DNA from: Sporosarcina luteola
Lineage (GTDB): Bacteria; Bacillota; Bacilli; Bacillales_A; Planococcaceae
Assembly (NCBI RefSeq): GCF_023715585.1
Contig: NZ_JAMBOK010000006.1
Location: 1 to 64,000, forward strand
DNA: 64,000 nucleotides
Reading direction: 5' to 3'
The translations under genes and the position numbers were made by a program. The notes beneath the pieces are model-generated. The model ran no database searches. It saw nothing but the letters and a program-made list of their open reading frames with translations, and was not told the DNA's origin. Positions 46,180-57,193 of this stretch are shown here, piece by piece (position 1 is the stretch's first letter; each line of letters begins with the position of its first letter).

Positions 46180-46213
46180 TAAAAAAAACCGTAGGACTTG
46201 TTAAGCCCCACGG
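46180..46213 (-). terminator. Intrinsic terminator of yabE
   Basis: Stem CCGTAGGACTT/AAGCCCCACGG (46189-46199 with 46203-46213) and eight T on the minus strand after the yabE stop. Confidence 0.85.
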
Positions 46214-46245
46214 ATCGATGTGGAAATAAAATGATTACTATGGAA

Positions 46246-47478
46246 TTAGTCGATCACTTTAACTTTCACGGTACGACGGCCGAAATTGTACGCTGCCGCC
46301 TTTGTCGGGACGTGAAGGTCGATCTTCTTCCCTTTTATTGCACCGCCAGTATCCCCTGCGATGGCATATCCGTATCCTTCAACCCAGACTTTCGAGCCGA
46401 GCGGTATGACGCTAGGATCCACCGCAATCACTTTCAGATTCGGATTGGCCCTCAGATCGATGCCCGTTGCCGTGGTCCCTGTACAGCCGTTGCAGTGCGC
46501 AGTATAGGCTGTGGCGGTTACATAAAACTCTTTCCCGTCGGAGGGTGCTGCTGAACTGCCCCGAGATACAGCGACATTGGACTTTTTAGTGCTGGCGCTT
46601 GCCACTACTACTTTGGAACCGACCGCAACAACTTTCTTTTGCGGTTCCTGAATGACTCTTTCACTCAATAACGTTCGAGATACTTCCTTGCCATTCTCTT
46701 TGACAATTTCAAACTTGCGTTCAACGGATCCCTTCTTGCCTTCTTGGACGATCTTTTCGCGTCCCTTCAGCAAATTGGCATCGCTTTTCGTTACGACCGC
46801 AAAGTTTGTTGGTTCTTCCACTACATCGGTGACCTTTTCTACGCGTACGACTTCAACTATTGCACCCGGCTTCAAGAATTCGTCCGCTTGCAGGTTCAGC
46901 TTGTCGTTTTCATTCAATTGAATGTTTTCTCTCTTTAAAAAGTCAGCGACCGTAGTCGAAGTTGACCACATTTGTTTCTCATTCCCGCCATCGATAAGCG
47001 TCAATTGGAACGCCTTTTGAACATTGATCTGTAGATCTTCCCCAAGGTTTTCATTCAGATCTGGCGTAACCATGTCATGCTCGGTAAGGTTAATGTCAGC
47101 CTCGGCTAAAATATCGCCGACTTTCTGATCCGTCGTCCAAATCGTTTCTGTTTCCTTGTCTGATTGAATCTCTACTTTCTTTGCCTGTTCCCACCTGATC
47201 GATAATCCTCTCTCGATCGTGGTATTCACTGAGGGTGTTACTAAATCGTGTTCGGCAACTTTAATATCCTCACTGGATAGAAGTTGCCCAACTGTATGTG
47301 CAGATGTTTTTATTTCAATTTGCTCATCGTTCACTTGCAGTGTGACCGATTTCTTGGATATTTCGTGAAGAACAAGTGAAATGATTGAAACGAATAGCGC
47401 AAACACAAAAGTAACAATCGCTATTTGTTTACTCCTCAATGACATCGAGAACAGATTTTTCATGGTGCTTTTTGTCAT
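46246..47478 (-). CDS. yabE: Cell-wall protein YabE: DUF348 repeats, G5 and 3D domains
   Basis: Exported peptidoglycan-active protein of the RpfB/YabE type, probably a lytic transglycosylase-like wall hydrolase. The 410-residue product has an N-terminal membrane anchor (about 18-38), three DUF348 repeats (about 42-85, 100-145 and 158-200; each with VGQLL-, VGDIL- or VADFL-type cores), and a G5 domain (about 205-285, VTDVVEEP to VIQEPQKKVVAVG). A C-terminal 3D domain follows (about 315-410), with catalytic acids in VDPSVIPLGSKVWVEGYG and AGDTGGAIKGKKIDLHV. ATG follows AAGGAGGAG by 7 bases. A putative antisense RNA as in B. subtilis was not sought. Confidence 0.92.
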   Translation of the reverse strand: MTKSTMKNLFSMSLRSKQIAIVTFVFALFVSIISLVLHEISKKSVTLQVNDEQIEIKTSAHTVGQLLSSEDIKVAEHDLVTPSVNTTIERGLSIRWEQAKKVEIQSDKETETIWTTDQKVGDILAEADINLTEHDMVTPDLNENLGEDLQINVQKAFQLTLIDGGNEKQMWSTSTTVADFLKRENIQLNENDKLNLQADEFLKPGAIVEVVRVEKVTDVVEEPTNFAVVTKSDANLLKGREKIVQEGKKGSVERKFEIVKENGKEVSRTLLSERVIQEPQKKVVAVGSKVVVASASTKKSNVAVSRGSSAAPSDGKEFYVTATAYTAHCNGCTGTTATGIDLRANPNLKVIAVDPSVIPLGSKVWVEGYGYAIAGDTGGAIKGKKIDLHVPTKAAAYNFGRRTVKVKVID

Positions 47479-47609
47479 GAAAAAACTCCTCCTTTATCAC
47501 TCGGCAAATTATATAGCTTCCCTATCTTCGTGTCAACCTATTAGATATTCAACAATTTCCATTGAGAATCGCTGAATACAGTCGGGAAGCTATACAATCA
47601 CCCTTCGCA

Positions 47610-48380
47610 TTACTTCGGAATACGGAAGATCTTCAACGCATTTTCAGTCGTTCGTTTTGCAACTTCTTCAATTGGAATTTCCTTCAGACGCGCAATCTCC
47701 TCCGCCACAAGCGGGACGAGTGCCGGCTCATTCCGTTTGCCTCGGTGAGGGTGAGGTGCAAGGTATGGAGCATCCGTTTCAATTAATAAATGATCCAGTG
47801 AGATCTCGGCTGCGACTTGCTTCGGCATTTTTGCATTTTTGAAGGTGACAGGGCCGCCAAGCGATATGAGGAAATTCATATCTATGCATTCTTTCGCAGT
47901 TTCAATGCTACCCCCGAAGCAATGCATGATGCCACCCGTTAATTGAGCTTCCTCTTCCTTCAGGATCCTGACGACATCCCCGGTCGCATCGCGATTATGG
48001 ATAATGACGGGAAGATTGACCTTTTGTGCAAGCCGGATCTGCTTTCGGAACAATTCCTGCTGAATATCCCTCGGCGATTTGTCCCAGTAATAATCCAGAC
48101 CGGTTTCCCCGATACCGACAACTTTCGGATGTGCCGCCAGAGATTCAATCCACTCCAGATCCTTGTCAGTACAATCAACCGCATCTACAGGATGCCAGCC
48201 GATGACAGCGTAAATGAACGGGTATTGCTCGGCAAGCTCCATCGCTTTCTCGATCGTCACCCTGTCGAAGCCGACGACGACCATTTTATTGACCCCCGCG
48301 TCAAGTGCTCGTTGAATCACTACTTTTACGTCTTCGTTATATTGGTCTGCATTTAAATGAACATGAGTATCGATATACAT
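47610..48380 (-). CDS. TatD-family metal-dependent hydrolase (YabD)
   Basis: Putative 3'-5' DNase of the TatD amidohydrolase family. The 256-residue product has the metal ligands in IDTHVHLN, the catalytic Glu in VGIGETGLDYYWD (near 88), PVIIHNRDA, IMHCFGGS and LIETDAPYLAPHPHRGKRNEP near the C terminus. ATG at 48380 follows GAGGAGA; nine upstream codons are excluded. It lies between metG and yabE as in B. subtilis. Confidence 0.95.
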   Translation of the reverse strand: MYIDTHVHLNADQYNEDVKVVIQRALDAGVNKMVVVGFDRVTIEKAMELAEQYPFIYAVIGWHPVDAVDCTDKDLEWIESLAAHPKVVGIGETGLDYYWDKSPRDIQQELFRKQIRLAQKVNLPVIIHNRDATGDVVRILKEEEAQLTGGIMHCFGGSIETAKECIDMNFLISLGGPVTFKNAKMPKQVAAEISLDHLLIETDAPYLAPHPHRGKRNEPALVPLVAEEIARLKEIPIEEVAKRTTENALKIFRIPK

Positions 48381-48454
48381 GTATGCGTCTCTCCTCACAG
48401 ATTTCATTCTATTTCAATGGATTATGACTTTCGTTACAATATGTTAACAAAATG

Positions 48455-48497
48455 GTTAAAAGATAAAGACGGCGCCTCTAATAGGAAACGCCGTCTT
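48455..48497 (-). terminator. Intrinsic terminator of metG
   Basis: Stem AAGACGGCG/CGCCGTCTT (48467-48475 with 48489-48497, loop partly paired) followed by TATCTTTT on the minus strand, 8 bases after the metG stop. Confidence 0.8.
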
Positions 48498-48504
48498 GTT
48501 TTAT

Positions 48505-50484
<1,980 letters not shown>

Positions 50485-50533
50485 TCAATCTATACTATCC
50501 ATATTACTTAAATTTCAACAAAAGTGCTATGTA

Positions 50534-50673
50534 GACACGCACTAAATCATCATTTCACGCATAAACCACTCGAAATAAGCAGAAATCGTAAGAAATACTC
50601 ATAAATTTGACTAGCGACGCATAACTGTCAATAAATGCTTATAAACCGCTTCAAATGCGCATAAATGCAAAAT
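50534..50673 (+). repeat. Seven-unit 20-base periodic array (CGCATAAA)
   Basis: Units start at 50534, 50554, 50574, 50594, 50614, 50634 and 50654 with exactly 20 bases between them. They carry the same NNNACGCATAAA core as the array at 18131-18270, including identical unit cores AATACTCATAAAT and AATGCGCATAAA. It lies in the 376-base gap between the divergent metG gene and the abrB promoter. The rest of the gap (50674-50845) shows nothing I can name. Confidence 0.9.
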
Positions 50674-50845
50674 TTCATGTTTTTAAATTTACTTATTAAT
50701 GCTCAATCCAACTACTATTCCCATCTCCCTACATACAAACCTGACGGATTACTAAATACCTTGTCTTTAGTATAAAAACAAACATCCAAAGTCCTTTTTC
50801 CCTCAAATAATCTATTATTCTATACATAGTATTAAGCGGGTTTTA

Positions 50846-50874
50846 TTGACGTTAAATGGAAGACTTGGTATGAT
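50846..50874 (+). promoter_or_regulatory. abrB promoter (sigma-A)
   Basis: TTGACG (50846-50851), 17-base spacer, TATGAT (50869-50874) on the plus strand, placing transcription start near 50881, about 60 bases before the abrB ATG. Confidence 0.8.
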
Positions 50875-50895
50875 ACTTGATAGACAAGAGAAATA

Positions 50896-50912
50896 TGTCG
50901 AATCTTGCCGAA
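50896..50912 (+). promoter_or_regulatory. Tandem Spo0A boxes downstream of the abrB promoter
   Basis: TGTCGAA at 50896-50902 and TGCCGAA at 50906-50912, both fitting TGNCGAA, spaced 10 bases apart and located 15-30 bases after the expected transcript start. B. subtilis abrB has the same tandem, same-spaced 0A boxes at the same place, used for repression by phosphorylated Spo0A. Confidence 0.85.
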
Positions 50913-50942
50913 AATTTAAATCTTTTAGGAGGAATTCCTTTA

Positions 50943-51218
50943 ATGAAATCTACTGGAATCGTTAGAAAAGTCGACGAGCTTGGACGCGTCGTCATTCCAA
51001 TTGAACTTCGCCGCACACTTGGCATTGAGCAGAAAGATGCTTTAGAAATCTACGTCGATGACGACAAAATCATCTTAAAGAAATACATGCCGAACATGAC
51101 TTGTTCAATCACAGGAGAAGTGTCCGACAATAACTTGCAGCTTATTGACGGAAAGCTGATTTTAAGCCCTGATGGCGCTAAACAACTCATTAAAGAGATC
51201 GAAGAAAAGATAAAATAA
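50943..51218 (+). CDS. abrB: Transition-state regulator AbrB
   Basis: DNA-binding repressor of post-exponential genes. The 91-residue product has the N-terminal swapped-hairpin domain (1-50; MKSTGIVRKVDELGRVVIP, ELRRTLGIEQKDALEIYVDD) and the C-terminal multimerisation segment (50-91). ATG at 50943 follows AGGAGG by 10 bases; 22 upstream codons include the Spo0A boxes and are excluded. It is one of the few plus-strand genes, divergent from metG and convergent with rsmI, as in B. subtilis. The single cysteine typical of AbrB is present in MTCSITGEV. Confidence 0.97.
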   Translation: MKSTGIVRKVDELGRVVIPIELRRTLGIEQKDALEIYVDDDKIILKKYMPNMTCSITGEVSDNNLQLIDGKLILSPDGAKQLIKEIEEKIK

Positions 51219-51242
51219 CATTATTCCATTAATAATGATTTG

Positions 51243-51275
51243 AATCCAGAACAAGTACCCGTTCTGGATTTTTAT
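51243..51275 (+). terminator. Shared terminator between abrB and rsmI
   Basis: Nine-bp stem ATCCAGAAC/GTTCTGGAT (51244-51252 with 51261-51269) and TTTTATT on the plus strand. It lies directly between the two converging stop codons. Confidence 0.85.
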
Positions 51276-52153
51276 TATACATTCCCGTTCACATGGTACT
51301 CTTGATAGACATCCCTTTTGGAAATTCCTCTTTCCGTTGCCACAAGTTTAATTGCTTCCTTAGATGAAATGTTCTCCTTTTCCATCATCATATCTACATG
51401 GGACGGAATGCTCAGATCCTCCCACCACACCTCTGTAATTTCTTCTGCGTTGTCATTTCCTGCCAATGCAATACAGAATTCTCCTCTTATCTCATTCGAT
51501 TCGGTCCAGGAAACGGCCTCCTCAAGCGTACCACGGAGGAACTCCTCATATCGCTTCGTCAATTCTCTTGCCAAGACGACTTGGCGTAAACCGCCGAAAG
51601 CTTCCGACAAAGCCTTGACCGTTTCCTTCAATCGATGAGGCGCTTCATACAGGAGTATAGTCTCCTCCTTTTGCTTCAGCTTTTGCAACTGTTCATTGCG
51701 CTCCTTTTTCTGCCGCGCCAGGAAGCCATAGAAGGAGAATGGCTGTGTCTGCAGTCCGGAAGCGACCAATGCACTGATGGCTGCGTTGGCTCCAGGGACC
51801 GGAACGACATCAAATCCTTCTTCAATCGCTTTCGCAGCAATATCATTCCCCGGATCGGATATGCAAGGCATCCCCGCATCACTGACCAAGGCGACCGTCT
51901 TCCCTTCCGCCAGTAGGGACAGGATTTTCTCGCCGCCTTTTTCTAAATTGTGCTCATGGTAGCTCATAAGCGGCGTTTTTATCTCGAAATGATTGCAAAG
52001 CCTGATTGTATTCCTCGTATCTTCCGCAGCGATCATATCAGCTTCCTGCAGAATTCTGATTGCGCGGAATGTCATATCCTCCAAATTGCCGATCGGCGTC
52101 CCGACGAGAAATAGCTTTGCAACACCGGCTTCAGCGCTCTTCTGTGATTTCAT
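51275..52153 (-). CDS. rsmI: 16S rRNA (cytidine-2'-O)-methyltransferase
   Basis: SAM-dependent methylase of 16S rRNA C1402. The 292-residue product has the tetrapyrrole-methylase fold motifs [47 protein letters not shown] and [18 protein letters not shown]. The FLARQKKER element and the LYEAPHRL element mid-protein are also present. Its start lies within the end of yazA, overlapping by 23 bases. It is the last gene of yabB-yazA-yabC order. Confidence 0.96.
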   Translation of the reverse strand: MKSQKSAEAGVAKLFLVGTPIGNLEDMTFRAIRILQEADMIAAEDTRNTIRLCNHFEIKTPLMSYHEHNLEKGGEKILSLLAEGKTVALVSDAGMPCISDPGNDIAAKAIEEGFDVVPVPGANAAISALVASGLQTQPFSFYGFLARQKKERNEQLQKLKQKEETILLYEAPHRLKETVKALSEAFGGLRQVVLARELTKRYEEFLRGTLEEAVSWTESNEIRGEFCIALAGNDNAEEITEVWWEDLSIPSHVDMMMEKENISSKEAIKLVATERGISKRDVYQEYHVNGNV

Positions 52154-52418
52154 CGATATGTTGCCCCTTTCTCATATATCGTTCCTTAGCAGGACGTGTC
52201 AATTGCTTGAATTGATACTCAGCCCGCATCGCCTCTTGCTTCGTTTCATAGCCTTCCCGGTAAATGAGGCGGACCGGTAGCTTGGCACGCGTATATTTCG
52301 CGCCCCTTCCTTCATTATGGGTACGGATGCGCTTTTCCAAATCATTTGTATAGCCTGCATAGTAGGACCCGTCATTGCATTCAAGGACATAGAACAGATG
52401 CTCATTCATCTTGTCCAT
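52131..52418 (-). CDS. yazA: GIY-YIG domain protein YazA
   Basis: Small UPF0213-type single-domain GIY-YIG protein, a putative structure-specific endonuclease of unknown role. The 95-residue product has [23 protein letters not shown] in place of GIY...[15 protein letters not shown], the catalytic-Glu region in [10 protein letters not shown], and [15 protein letters not shown] lies 9 bases before the ATG at 52418; the fourth codon is an alternative ATG. It overlaps trmN and rsmI at its two ends. Confidence 0.92.
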   Translation of the reverse strand: MDKMNEHLFYVLECNDGSYYAGYTNDLEKRIRTHNEGRGAKYTRAKLPVRLIYREGYETKQEAMRAEYQFKQLTRPAKERYMRKGQHIDEITEER

Positions 52419-53151
52419 ATAATAAAAGCCTCACTTCTTCCGTATACTCCCCGTCATCGCCATATACATAAAGGGGCGGCAATATTTTCAAATCGGGCTT
52501 GCCGTCCTTAATCCCTTCAATTAGCAACGTATTCGCCTCTTTGCCTTCCTTCGGGTACACGAAACGGATCCTCTTCGGTTCCAGCCTGTTCGCCCGCATT
52601 GCTGTCACAATATCCAGCAGCCTGCCCGGGCGGTGGACGAATGCCGCTTTCCCGCCTTGCTTCAGCAGCTCACTGGCGGACTGTACGGCTTGTTCTAGGG
52701 TCAGGCGGATTTCATGCCTTGCAATGGCGACATGTTCTTTCAAGTTTTTCTCACTCGCTTCGATAGCGGGGAAATAAGGTGGATTGCAAGTGACCGTGTC
52801 ATATTTTTCAAAGCCGATCTTTTTAGCAATGCCGATCACATCATCATTCATAATTGTGATCTGTTCATTCAACTTATTATAGCCAACGCTTCTCTGCGCC
52901 ATATCCGCGAGCCTTTCCTGCAACTCCACCGCCACGATATCTGCATTCGTCCGGGCACTTAGGAAAAGAGGAATCGCTCCGTTTCCTGCGCATAAATCGA
53001 CAATCTTCCCCGAACGGATCGGTACATATGCAAATTTCGCAAGCAGGACTGCATCAAGTGAAAAAGAAAAGACGGAAGGACTTTGAATGATTCGAAGGTT
53101 TTCCGCCAGTAGATAGTCCAGTCGTTCATCATCTTTCAATAAATTCTCCAT
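52402..53151 (-). CDS. tRNA1(Val) (adenine-37-N6)-methyltransferase type (YabB)
   Basis: Rossmann SAM-dependent methylase (TrmN6/YfiC family). The 249-residue product starts [34 protein letters not shown], then has the SAM loop [15 protein letters not shown] (near 56) and the N6-adenine motif NPPYF (near 128). It ends with an RLRLLLYG-like segment. ATG at 53151 follows GGAGGG. It overlaps yazA by 17 bases and begins after the yabA terminator. The tRNA target is inferred from the family. Confidence 0.92.
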   Translation of the reverse strand: MENLLKDDERLDYLLAENLRIIQSPSVFSFSLDAVLLAKFAYVPIRSGKIVDLCAGNGAIPLFLSARTNADIVAVELQERLADMAQRSVGYNKLNEQITIMNDDVIGIAKKIGFEKYDTVTCNPPYFPAIEASEKNLKEHVAIARHEIRLTLEQAVQSASELLKQGGKAAFVHRPGRLLDIVTAMRANRLEPKRIRFVYPKEGKEANTLLIEGIKDGKPDLKILPPLYVYGDDGEYTEEVRLLLYGQDE

Positions 53152-53170
53152 TCGGTCACCCTCCAATAAA

Positions 53171-53210
53171 TAAAAAAGAGCCGATGCCTACATGGTTATA
53201 GGATCGGCTC
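53171..53210 (-). terminator. Intrinsic terminator of yabA
   Basis: Stem GAGCCGAT/ATCGGCTC (53178-53185 with 53203-53210) with inner CCTA/TAGG pairing and six T on the minus strand, directly after yabA. Confidence 0.9.
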
Positions 53211-53213
53211 ATC

Positions 53214-53573
53214 TCAAGCATTCTGTTTGCTCAGGAAGGATAGGCAGAACAAACAATCTTCCCCTTTACGACTGCTTCCGAAATGGACATTGCAGACGTG
53301 GTATCCTTCATTGTATATCCTGGCCAGGTTGTCCACCCCTTCGCCGATATCGACTCTATGGGGCTTCTCAGGCGGTCGTTTTTTATTCATCAACTGCGTT
53401 TGGTCAGTCAATTCTTCAAGCCGCGTCCGGAGATGATGGTTTTCCAGTTGAAGTGAGTGGTTCTCTTCCGTCATCTTCGCGACAAATCCAATGAGTTCCC
53501 GGAATTGCTCATGCATGGCTTCGAGCTGCTGCTCAAACTCCATCACTCTGTCGAGAAAGTTCCCTTCTTTCAA
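53214..53573 (-). CDS. yabA: Replication initiation control protein YabA
   Basis: Negative regulator of DnaA that bridges DnaA and DnaN. The 119-residue product has an N-terminal leucine-zipper-like coiled coil (1-60; EENHSLQLENHHLRTRLEEL), a linker, and the C-terminal zinc domain (about 75-119; IGEGVDNLARIYNEGYHVCNVHFG, GEDCLFCLSFL). The start is a TTG six bases after GGGGTG, giving a near-exact family length. It follows ricT by 13 bases. Confidence 0.96.
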   Translation of the reverse strand: MKEGNFLDRVMEFEQQLEAMHEQFRELIGFVAKMTEENHSLQLENHHLRTRLEELTDQTQLMNKKRPPEKPHRVDIGEGVDNLARIYNEGYHVCNVHFGSSRKGEDCLFCLSFLSKQNA

Positions 53574-53586
53574 CTATTTCACCCCA

Positions 53587-54414
53587 TCATTTCGTCAATT
53601 GAGCTACTGAATTCTTTCGACTCTCTATTTCTTCCCATGAATATTCCAACACTTGCTCCTGATCCGACAGATTCACTTGCAAAATCCGTTCGAGCAAATT
53701 CAAGCCGACCACTTTCCCCGGCCCTTCAGGCGTCTGAACCCGCTCGCCGATATCAGGCATAAGGGCTTTTGCTTCTTCATATTCATCGTTTTCATATTTC
53801 AGGCAACACATGAGACGACCGCATAATCCGGAGATTTTGGATGGGTTGAGAGACAGGTTCTGATCCTTCGCCATCTTGATGGATACCGGTTCAAAGTCGC
53901 CCAGGAATGTGGAACAGCAGAGCATTCTGCCGCATGGCCCGATTCCGCCAAGCATTTTAGCCTCATCACGGACGCCGATTTGGCGCAATTCGATGCGCGT
54001 CCGGAAAATGGCAGCGAGATCTTTTACGAGATTCCGAAAATCGACCCGTCCTTCCGCTGTGAAATAAAAGACGATCTTATTACGATCAAATGTATATTCC
54101 ACATCGACAAGCTTCATTTCAAGCTCATGCTCCCGAATTTTCTCGACACATTTTCCGAATGCCTGCTCGGCATCCGCACGGTTTTCATCTACTTGGATCT
54201 GGTCTTCCACTAGCGCCTTGCGAATAATTTTCTTAAGTGGCAAGACGACGTCATTCTCATCGACTTCCCTCACAGAACTAGCGACTTTTCCGTACTCGAT
54301 ACCCCGTGCTGTTTCGACGATGACATAATCACCGACAGTAAGCGGATAGTCGAGAGGATCGAAATAATATATTTTACCCGCTTTTTTAAAGCGGACTCCT
54401 ACAACTTTATACAA
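53587..54414 (-). CDS. ricT: RicT (YaaT), PSP1-domain protein of the Y-complex
   Basis: Subunit of the RicA-RicF-RicT complex that works with RNase Y in mRNA maturation and influences sporulation and competence. The 275-residue product has the PSP1 region with GGIGPCGRMLCCSTFLGDFEPVSIKMAKDQ and SGLCGRLMCCLKYE, i.e. paired cysteine clusters near 155-165 and 192-203 that bind a 4Fe-4S cluster in B. subtilis. A TTG start follows GGAGGGG and overlaps holB by 8 bases. Confidence 0.95.
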   Translation of the reverse strand: MYKVVGVRFKKAGKIYYFDPLDYPLTVGDYVIVETARGIEYGKVASSVREVDENDVVLPLKKIIRKALVEDQIQVDENRADAEQAFGKCVEKIREHELEMKLVDVEYTFDRNKIVFYFTAEGRVDFRNLVKDLAAIFRTRIELRQIGVRDEAKMLGGIGPCGRMLCCSTFLGDFEPVSIKMAKDQNLSLNPSKISGLCGRLMCCLKYENDEYEEAKALMPDIGERVQTPEGPGKVVGLNLLERILQVNLSDQEQVLEYSWEEIESRKNSVAQLTK

Positions 54415-55402
54415 GCGTTAACCCCTCCTGCAAATTGAGCACCAGCTGTTCCATTAAAAGTGTACGGTTCATATTGCCATACAGCTTTTTCTTCGCTTGC
54501 AAAATGGCTTCCATATTGGCTGATAGACGGCTATATGTCATCTTCATTGAAAGGCTCCGGAAAATCTGCTGTTGATCGGGAAACGCCAATTCCGATTGCA
54601 TTCCGGCTTTCAGCGAGACGATATCACGGTATGCATAGAGAAGCAGGTCAAGGCCACGCTCGACGTCTTCCTTCTCTTTCATTGCCGGCAACCAATCCGA
54701 TTGGATGAATAGAAGCGCTTCGTTTACATTGCGATCTGATGCTTCAATCAATTTTAACACTGTTTTTCGTATGTGTGCAAATTGATCATTTTCCGCAAGC
54801 AGTTTCGCTTGCCCGATATCCGCTGTCATCATTGTAACCGTCGCTGCCATCGATGCGGTAATCCCTTCATCGGTCAATTTCGCAATCATCTCTTCACGCT
54901 GTGGCGGAAGAAAGCTGACGCGTTGGCATCTTGATTGAATCGTCGGAAGGATCGCCTGATAGGAATCGGTCAGAAGAATCGCCGTCACTTCCCCTTCAGG
55001 TTCTTCCAGGAACTTTAGCAGCGTATTGGCTGCCGAGGTGTTCATCCGGTCCGCGCGGGAAATGATATAGAGTTTACGCCCCGGCTCATACCCTTTTCGC
55101 GTCATTTTCATAATCAACGACGACATCTGTTCTTTTTTAATGTCTTGTCCATCAGGTTCAATCTTTGTCACATTTGGGTGGTTTCCCGAAGCAACCCGTT
55201 TGCAGTTGCGACATGTTTCACATGGAACAGCATTTTCAGGCGTCTCGCAAAGCAAGAGCTTCGCGAAATGGATGGCTGCTTCTTCTTTTCCAGTGCCAGC
55301 CTCCCCATCAAATAGATAGGCATGGCCGATCCGGTTGTTCCGAAACGTTGCTTCCAGTCTATCGATGACGGCCTTTTGCCTTCGCTTAATGCCATTTTCC
55401 AT
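54407..55402 (-). CDS. holB: DNA polymerase III, delta' subunit
   Basis: Clamp-loader subunit. The 331-residue product has an AAA+ fold with P-loop GEAGTGKEEAA (near 32), the four-cysteine zinc module (CETPENAVPCETCRNCKRV, near 52-70), the Walker-B region KLYIISRADRMNTSAANTLLKFLEEP with sensor-type LLTDSYQAILPTIQSRCQ, and a C-terminal collar. ATG at 55402 follows AAGGAGG by 7 bases; seven upstream codons are excluded. Coupled to ricT. Confidence 0.95.
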   Translation of the reverse strand: MENGIKRRQKAVIDRLEATFRNNRIGHAYLFDGEAGTGKEEAAIHFAKLLLCETPENAVPCETCRNCKRVASGNHPNVTKIEPDGQDIKKEQMSSLIMKMTRKGYEPGRKLYIISRADRMNTSAANTLLKFLEEPEGEVTAILLTDSYQAILPTIQSRCQRVSFLPPQREEMIAKLTDEGITASMAATVTMMTADIGQAKLLAENDQFAHIRKTVLKLIEASDRNVNEALLFIQSDWLPAMKEKEDVERGLDLLLYAYRDIVSLKAGMQSELAFPDQQQIFRSLSMKMTYSRLSANMEAILQAKKKLYGNMNRTLLMEQLVLNLQEGLTLV

Positions 55403-55433
55403 GCTTGTACCTCCTTGCTCCAAAAAACTCGGA

Positions 55434-55874
55434 TCATCTATATATATTAATGAGAAGTCCTTTGATTTCCCCGATTTTCCCGAGTAATTCTACAGATGTC
55501 TCCTCATCATTCAATAAAGCTTCTGCCAATTCAATGAGTTTCTCATCAATTGTCTCGACAATGTTCAGGCGCCGTCCTTCGCCGAATTGATTCCACGTAT
55601 GAGATTGCTTCAATCCCATTCCGGATTCAACTGATTCCTTCAAAAAGCGGCGGACGAGCATTTTGAACTTGACCATATCCCGTAAGTTCCGTGAACGGGC
55701 TAGACGGTCCCCTGCCGAAGAAATATCTCCAAGAAGTCTTGTAATCTGTTCCCCGTGCAAGCGTTCTTCCTGTTGCAGAACCATTTGGCCGAACCGGGCG
55801 TTCCCTTGCGCCGGACGCAAAGGATCATTTCTGAATTTATCGGGCCCGGTTCGGAATTCACCATTCACTTTCAT
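55434..55874 (-). CDS. yaaR: YaaR, DUF327 protein
   Basis: Conserved Firmicute protein of unknown function, always found near tmk and holB. The 146-residue product is mostly alpha-helical and charged, with LRDMVKFKMLVRRFLKESVESG, WNQFGEGRRLNIVETIDEKL and an amphipathic C-terminal helix. ATG follows GAGGTG. The gap of 20 bases from darA and 31 to holB suggests a darA-yaaR-holB-ricT-yabA operon. Confidence 0.93.
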   Translation of the reverse strand: MKVNGEFRTGPDKFRNDPLRPAQGNARFGQMVLQQEERLHGEQITRLLGDISSAGDRLARSRNLRDMVKFKMLVRRFLKESVESGMGLKQSHTWNQFGEGRRLNIVETIDEKLIELAEALLNDEETSVELLGKIGEIKGLLINIYR

Positions 55875-55894
55875 TTCTACATCACCTCATTTCA

Positions 55895-56251
<357 letters not shown>

Positions 56252-56270
56252 TTATAAATAAATTAGTATT

Positions 56271-56466
56271 GTTGATTTCCACTTCAGGTGGACGCTTTCC
56301 GCCGGCATGGCTTCAGCCAATCGAACAGCGAAGGGTTCGATTTGCATTAATTTCTGCGTTCTTTGCAGAAATTAATGCATCCTGCTCGCAACGCTGCGCT
56401 TGTGCTCGCAAACGCCGTTCTCCGTAACGGTGTTGGCAGGAGTCGCCACCTTCCGTTCCAATCAAC
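56271..56466. repeat. GC-rich interspersed repeat, long copy (MITE-like)
   Basis: 196 bases with terminal inverted repeats GTTGATT (56271-56277) and AATCAAC (56460-56466). The outer 45 and 30 bases match the element at 46023-46143. The centre holds a perfect 15-bp hairpin (56343-56357 with 56365-56379, TGCATTAATTTCTGC) and GC-rich complementary stretches, but no gene. It lies between darA and tmk; the remaining 67 bases to tmk show only a weak AGAGT/ACTCT hairpin that could serve as a tmk terminator. Confidence 0.78.
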
Positions 56467-56533
56467 GGAGTATACTTAACAATAAGCAGTTACATTCCAA
56501 AAAGAGTTGTTATAAACACTCTCCTACATTATA

Positions 56534-57181
56534 TCATGAATTCTCTTTAGTAATGAGTTGAGATCTTATAATTTTCCAAACATTTTCAGTTACTTCAGAT
56601 AATGGTTTGCTGGCGTCTGTACTGATGATGCGGTTTGGGAACTGTTTGAGCAGTAATTGGTAGCCTTCGTTTACCTTCTCGTGGAACTGCAATGTTTCAT
56701 TGTCCAGCCGGTTTTGTTCCCGTTCGTCGTTTTTGGATATCCTTCGTAATCCCTCTTCCGGAGGAACATCGAAGTAAATGGTCAGATCAGGCATTGTCTT
56801 TCCTATCGCAAATGCGTTGATGGACATGACTTCATCCATGCCGAGCCCTCGTGCATGACCTTGGTAGGCGAGGGAGCTGTCGACGAACCGGTCACAAAGG
56901 ACGATTTCCCCTTCGCTTAATGCCGGCAGTATTCTTTCGACGAGATGTTGGCGGCGAGCTGCCGCGTATAGAAGCGCTTCTGTCCTGCCATCCATCTCCT
57001 GGTGCTCGTTGTCGAGGATGATATGGCGGATTTTCTCCGAGATGCGTATGCCGCCCGGTTCTCGGGTGAGAATAGCTTTCTTCCCTTCCTGTGCCAGTCT
57101 CTTATATATTTCTGCAATGACAGTCGTTTTTCCTGCACCTTCGGGACCTTCAAAGGTAATAAATATCCCTTTATTTAACAT
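56534..57181 (-). CDS. tmk: Thymidylate kinase
   Basis: Phosphorylates dTMP to dTDP. The 215-residue product has the P-loop [11 protein letters not shown] (residues 10-20), the DR(Y/F/H) substrate motif [20 protein letters not shown] (near 94), TREPGGIRI and the C-terminal lid region [18 protein letters not shown] follows GGAGG by about 9 bases. It lies 12 bases after the YaaO-type gene as in B. subtilis. Confidence 0.97.
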   Translation of the reverse strand: MLNKGIFITFEGPEGAGKTTVIAEIYKRLAQEGKKAILTREPGGIRISEKIRHIILDNEHQEMDGRTEALLYAAARRQHLVERILPALSEGEIVLCDRFVDSSLAYQGHARGLGMDEVMSINAFAIGKTMPDLTIYFDVPPEEGLRRISKNDEREQNRLDNETLQFHEKVNEGYQLLLKQFPNRIISTDASKPLSEVTENVWKIIRSQLITKENS

Positions 57182-57193
57182 AGTATTCCTCCG

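Noticed and set aside
46014-46211. Minus-strand 65-codon reading frame in the GC-rich repeat
   Set aside because: The frame exists because the repeat is GC-rich. It spans the repeat and terminator with no ribosome site, and the second copy does not preserve it.
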